Of a stretch of DNA of 64,000 nucleotides, positions 63,546 through 64,000 are shown one piece after another. Each line of letters begins with the position of its first letter. Position 1 is the first letter of the stretch. The DNA comes from Symbiodinium natans (lineage: Eukaryota; Sar; Dinophyceae; Suessiales; Symbiodiniaceae), in the NCBI GenBank assembly GCA_905221605.1, contig CAJNDS010002385.1, forward strand, positions 335,001 through 399,000, written 5' to 3'. The notes under the pieces were generated by a model. It had not been told where the DNA came from. It saw only the letters and a program-made list of their open reading frames with translations, and did no database searches. The position numbers were made by a program, and so were the translations under genes.

Positions 63546-64000
63546 TAGCTGATGCTTGTCCTTGTGGAATGGGATTTCATTTCGAATATTTTTCGTCAGC
63601 CCTACAACTCTAAAACCCCAAACCCCTAAAACCCTAAGCCAAAGTCTCAAGGCCTCGGAGTTTTCGGGGCGCCGGAATTTTGGGATTAGCCTAATAGGGT
63701 TTGCACCATTTAGGGTTTAGGGTTTAGAGTTTAGGGCTTCAGGGTCGAGAGGGTTTTTCAGGGTTTCGGGTTTGACTCGGGTGTTGTTTTGTCAAGCCTG
63801 GACTTCAGCGTCCGGAGTTTCAGGCTTGAGGGTTTCAGGCTTTGATTTTTGGCACTTCGCACGTAGAATTCAGGTTTAGGGCTTAGAGGTCAGGGTTTCA
63901 GGGGGTCTAGGGTTTAAGGTTTCGTTTGTGAAACCCCGCGATGAACATTGTGAGGCTCATCTCAGGTCAGCGCACATGTCAAAGAAAGCCCAATATGAGC

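Larger units (their letters stand above)
1..64000. repeat. dispersed telomere-like arrays, both orientations
   Basis: Arrays of TTTAGGG or CCCTAAA from 2 to about 19 units recur throughout, never as one terminal tract, so they are interstitial. Long examples: CCCTAAA at 1978-2043, 3544-3630, 8232-8335, 22324-22440, 40196-40300, 44240-44335, 57556-57658; TTTAGGG at 2172-2275, 6958-7050, 8574-8650, 29760-29893, 31661-31745, 40437-40532, 61072-61145. Orientation alternates, commonly CCCTAAA before an exon and TTTAGGG after it. Confidence 0.98.

Noticed and set aside
1-64000. True chromosome end (telomere)
   Set aside because: Arrays are short, in both orientations and interspersed with exons across the whole window; none is terminal.
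1-64000. CRISPR array
   Set aside because: Repeats are 7- or 8-mers without constant spacers; eukaryotic gene structure is present.
1-64000. tRNA or rRNA genes
   Set aside because: No cloverleaf with A/B boxes or rRNA core motif noticed by eye; a covariance-model scan could not be run.

Overview
The window looks like dinoflagellate nuclear DNA. Four observations support this: pervasive plant/alveolate-type telomere repeat (TTTAGGG) inside a gene-bearing region, very small exons with mostly non-canonical GC or GA splice donors, all recognisable genes on the + strand, and a delta-class carbonic anhydrase, a family of dinoflagellates and other marine algae. The genus cannot be read from the sequence.

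Almost none of the long open frames are genes. The real coding sequence lies in short islands (19-90 nt of exon), typically preceded by CCCTAAA arrays and followed by TTTAGGG arrays. Joining the islands by reading frame gives three recognisable products. (1) Phosphoribosylformylglycinamidine synthase (PurL/FGAMS, de novo purine synthesis): 31 exons from 3734 to 63290, covering roughly the second half of the enzyme, from the first ATP/FGAR synthase-domain motifs through the catalytic cysteine of the glutaminase domain. The N-terminus lies upstream or is missing, and the C-terminus runs off the right end. (2) A helical protein with an MIT-like domain followed by repeated 'D-E-R-H/W' helices, about 20 exons from 14831 to about 32056 (perhaps to 33796). 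It lies inside a 29-kb PurL intron (11999-40962). (3) A complete delta-carbonic anhydrase with four exons (26060-27669), lying inside an intron of gene 2. The result is same-strand nesting two levels deep. A fourth, unidentified gene ('gene X', exons 221-2960) precedes the PurL exons.

Layout: 1-2960 gene X candidate exons; 3734-11998 PurL exons 1-9; 11999-40962 giant PurL intron holding the MIT-like gene, the carbonic anhydrase, a triplicated 0.6-kb repeat (34085-35640) and an AT-rich island (38.2-38.85 kb); 40963-63290 PurL exons 10-31. Intron DNA is made of telomere-like arrays in both orientations, variant arrays (CTTAGGG, CCCCAAA, TTCAGGG, TTTAGGGG), homopolymer runs, microsatellites and at least six families of short inverted-repeat (MITE-like) elements. 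One of these elements forms a whole intron of the carbonic anhydrase gene, flanked by a GTGG duplication, so at least one family behaves as an introner.

The most interesting feature is the architecture itself. Many introns begin just downstream of the exon with G-rich TTTAGGG repeats and end just upstream of the next exon with CCCTAAA repeats. Such intron ends are complementary in the RNA and could fold the intron so that its splice sites come together. Exon calls rest on protein-family motifs recalled from general knowledge and on frame closure; no alignment or RNA evidence was available.
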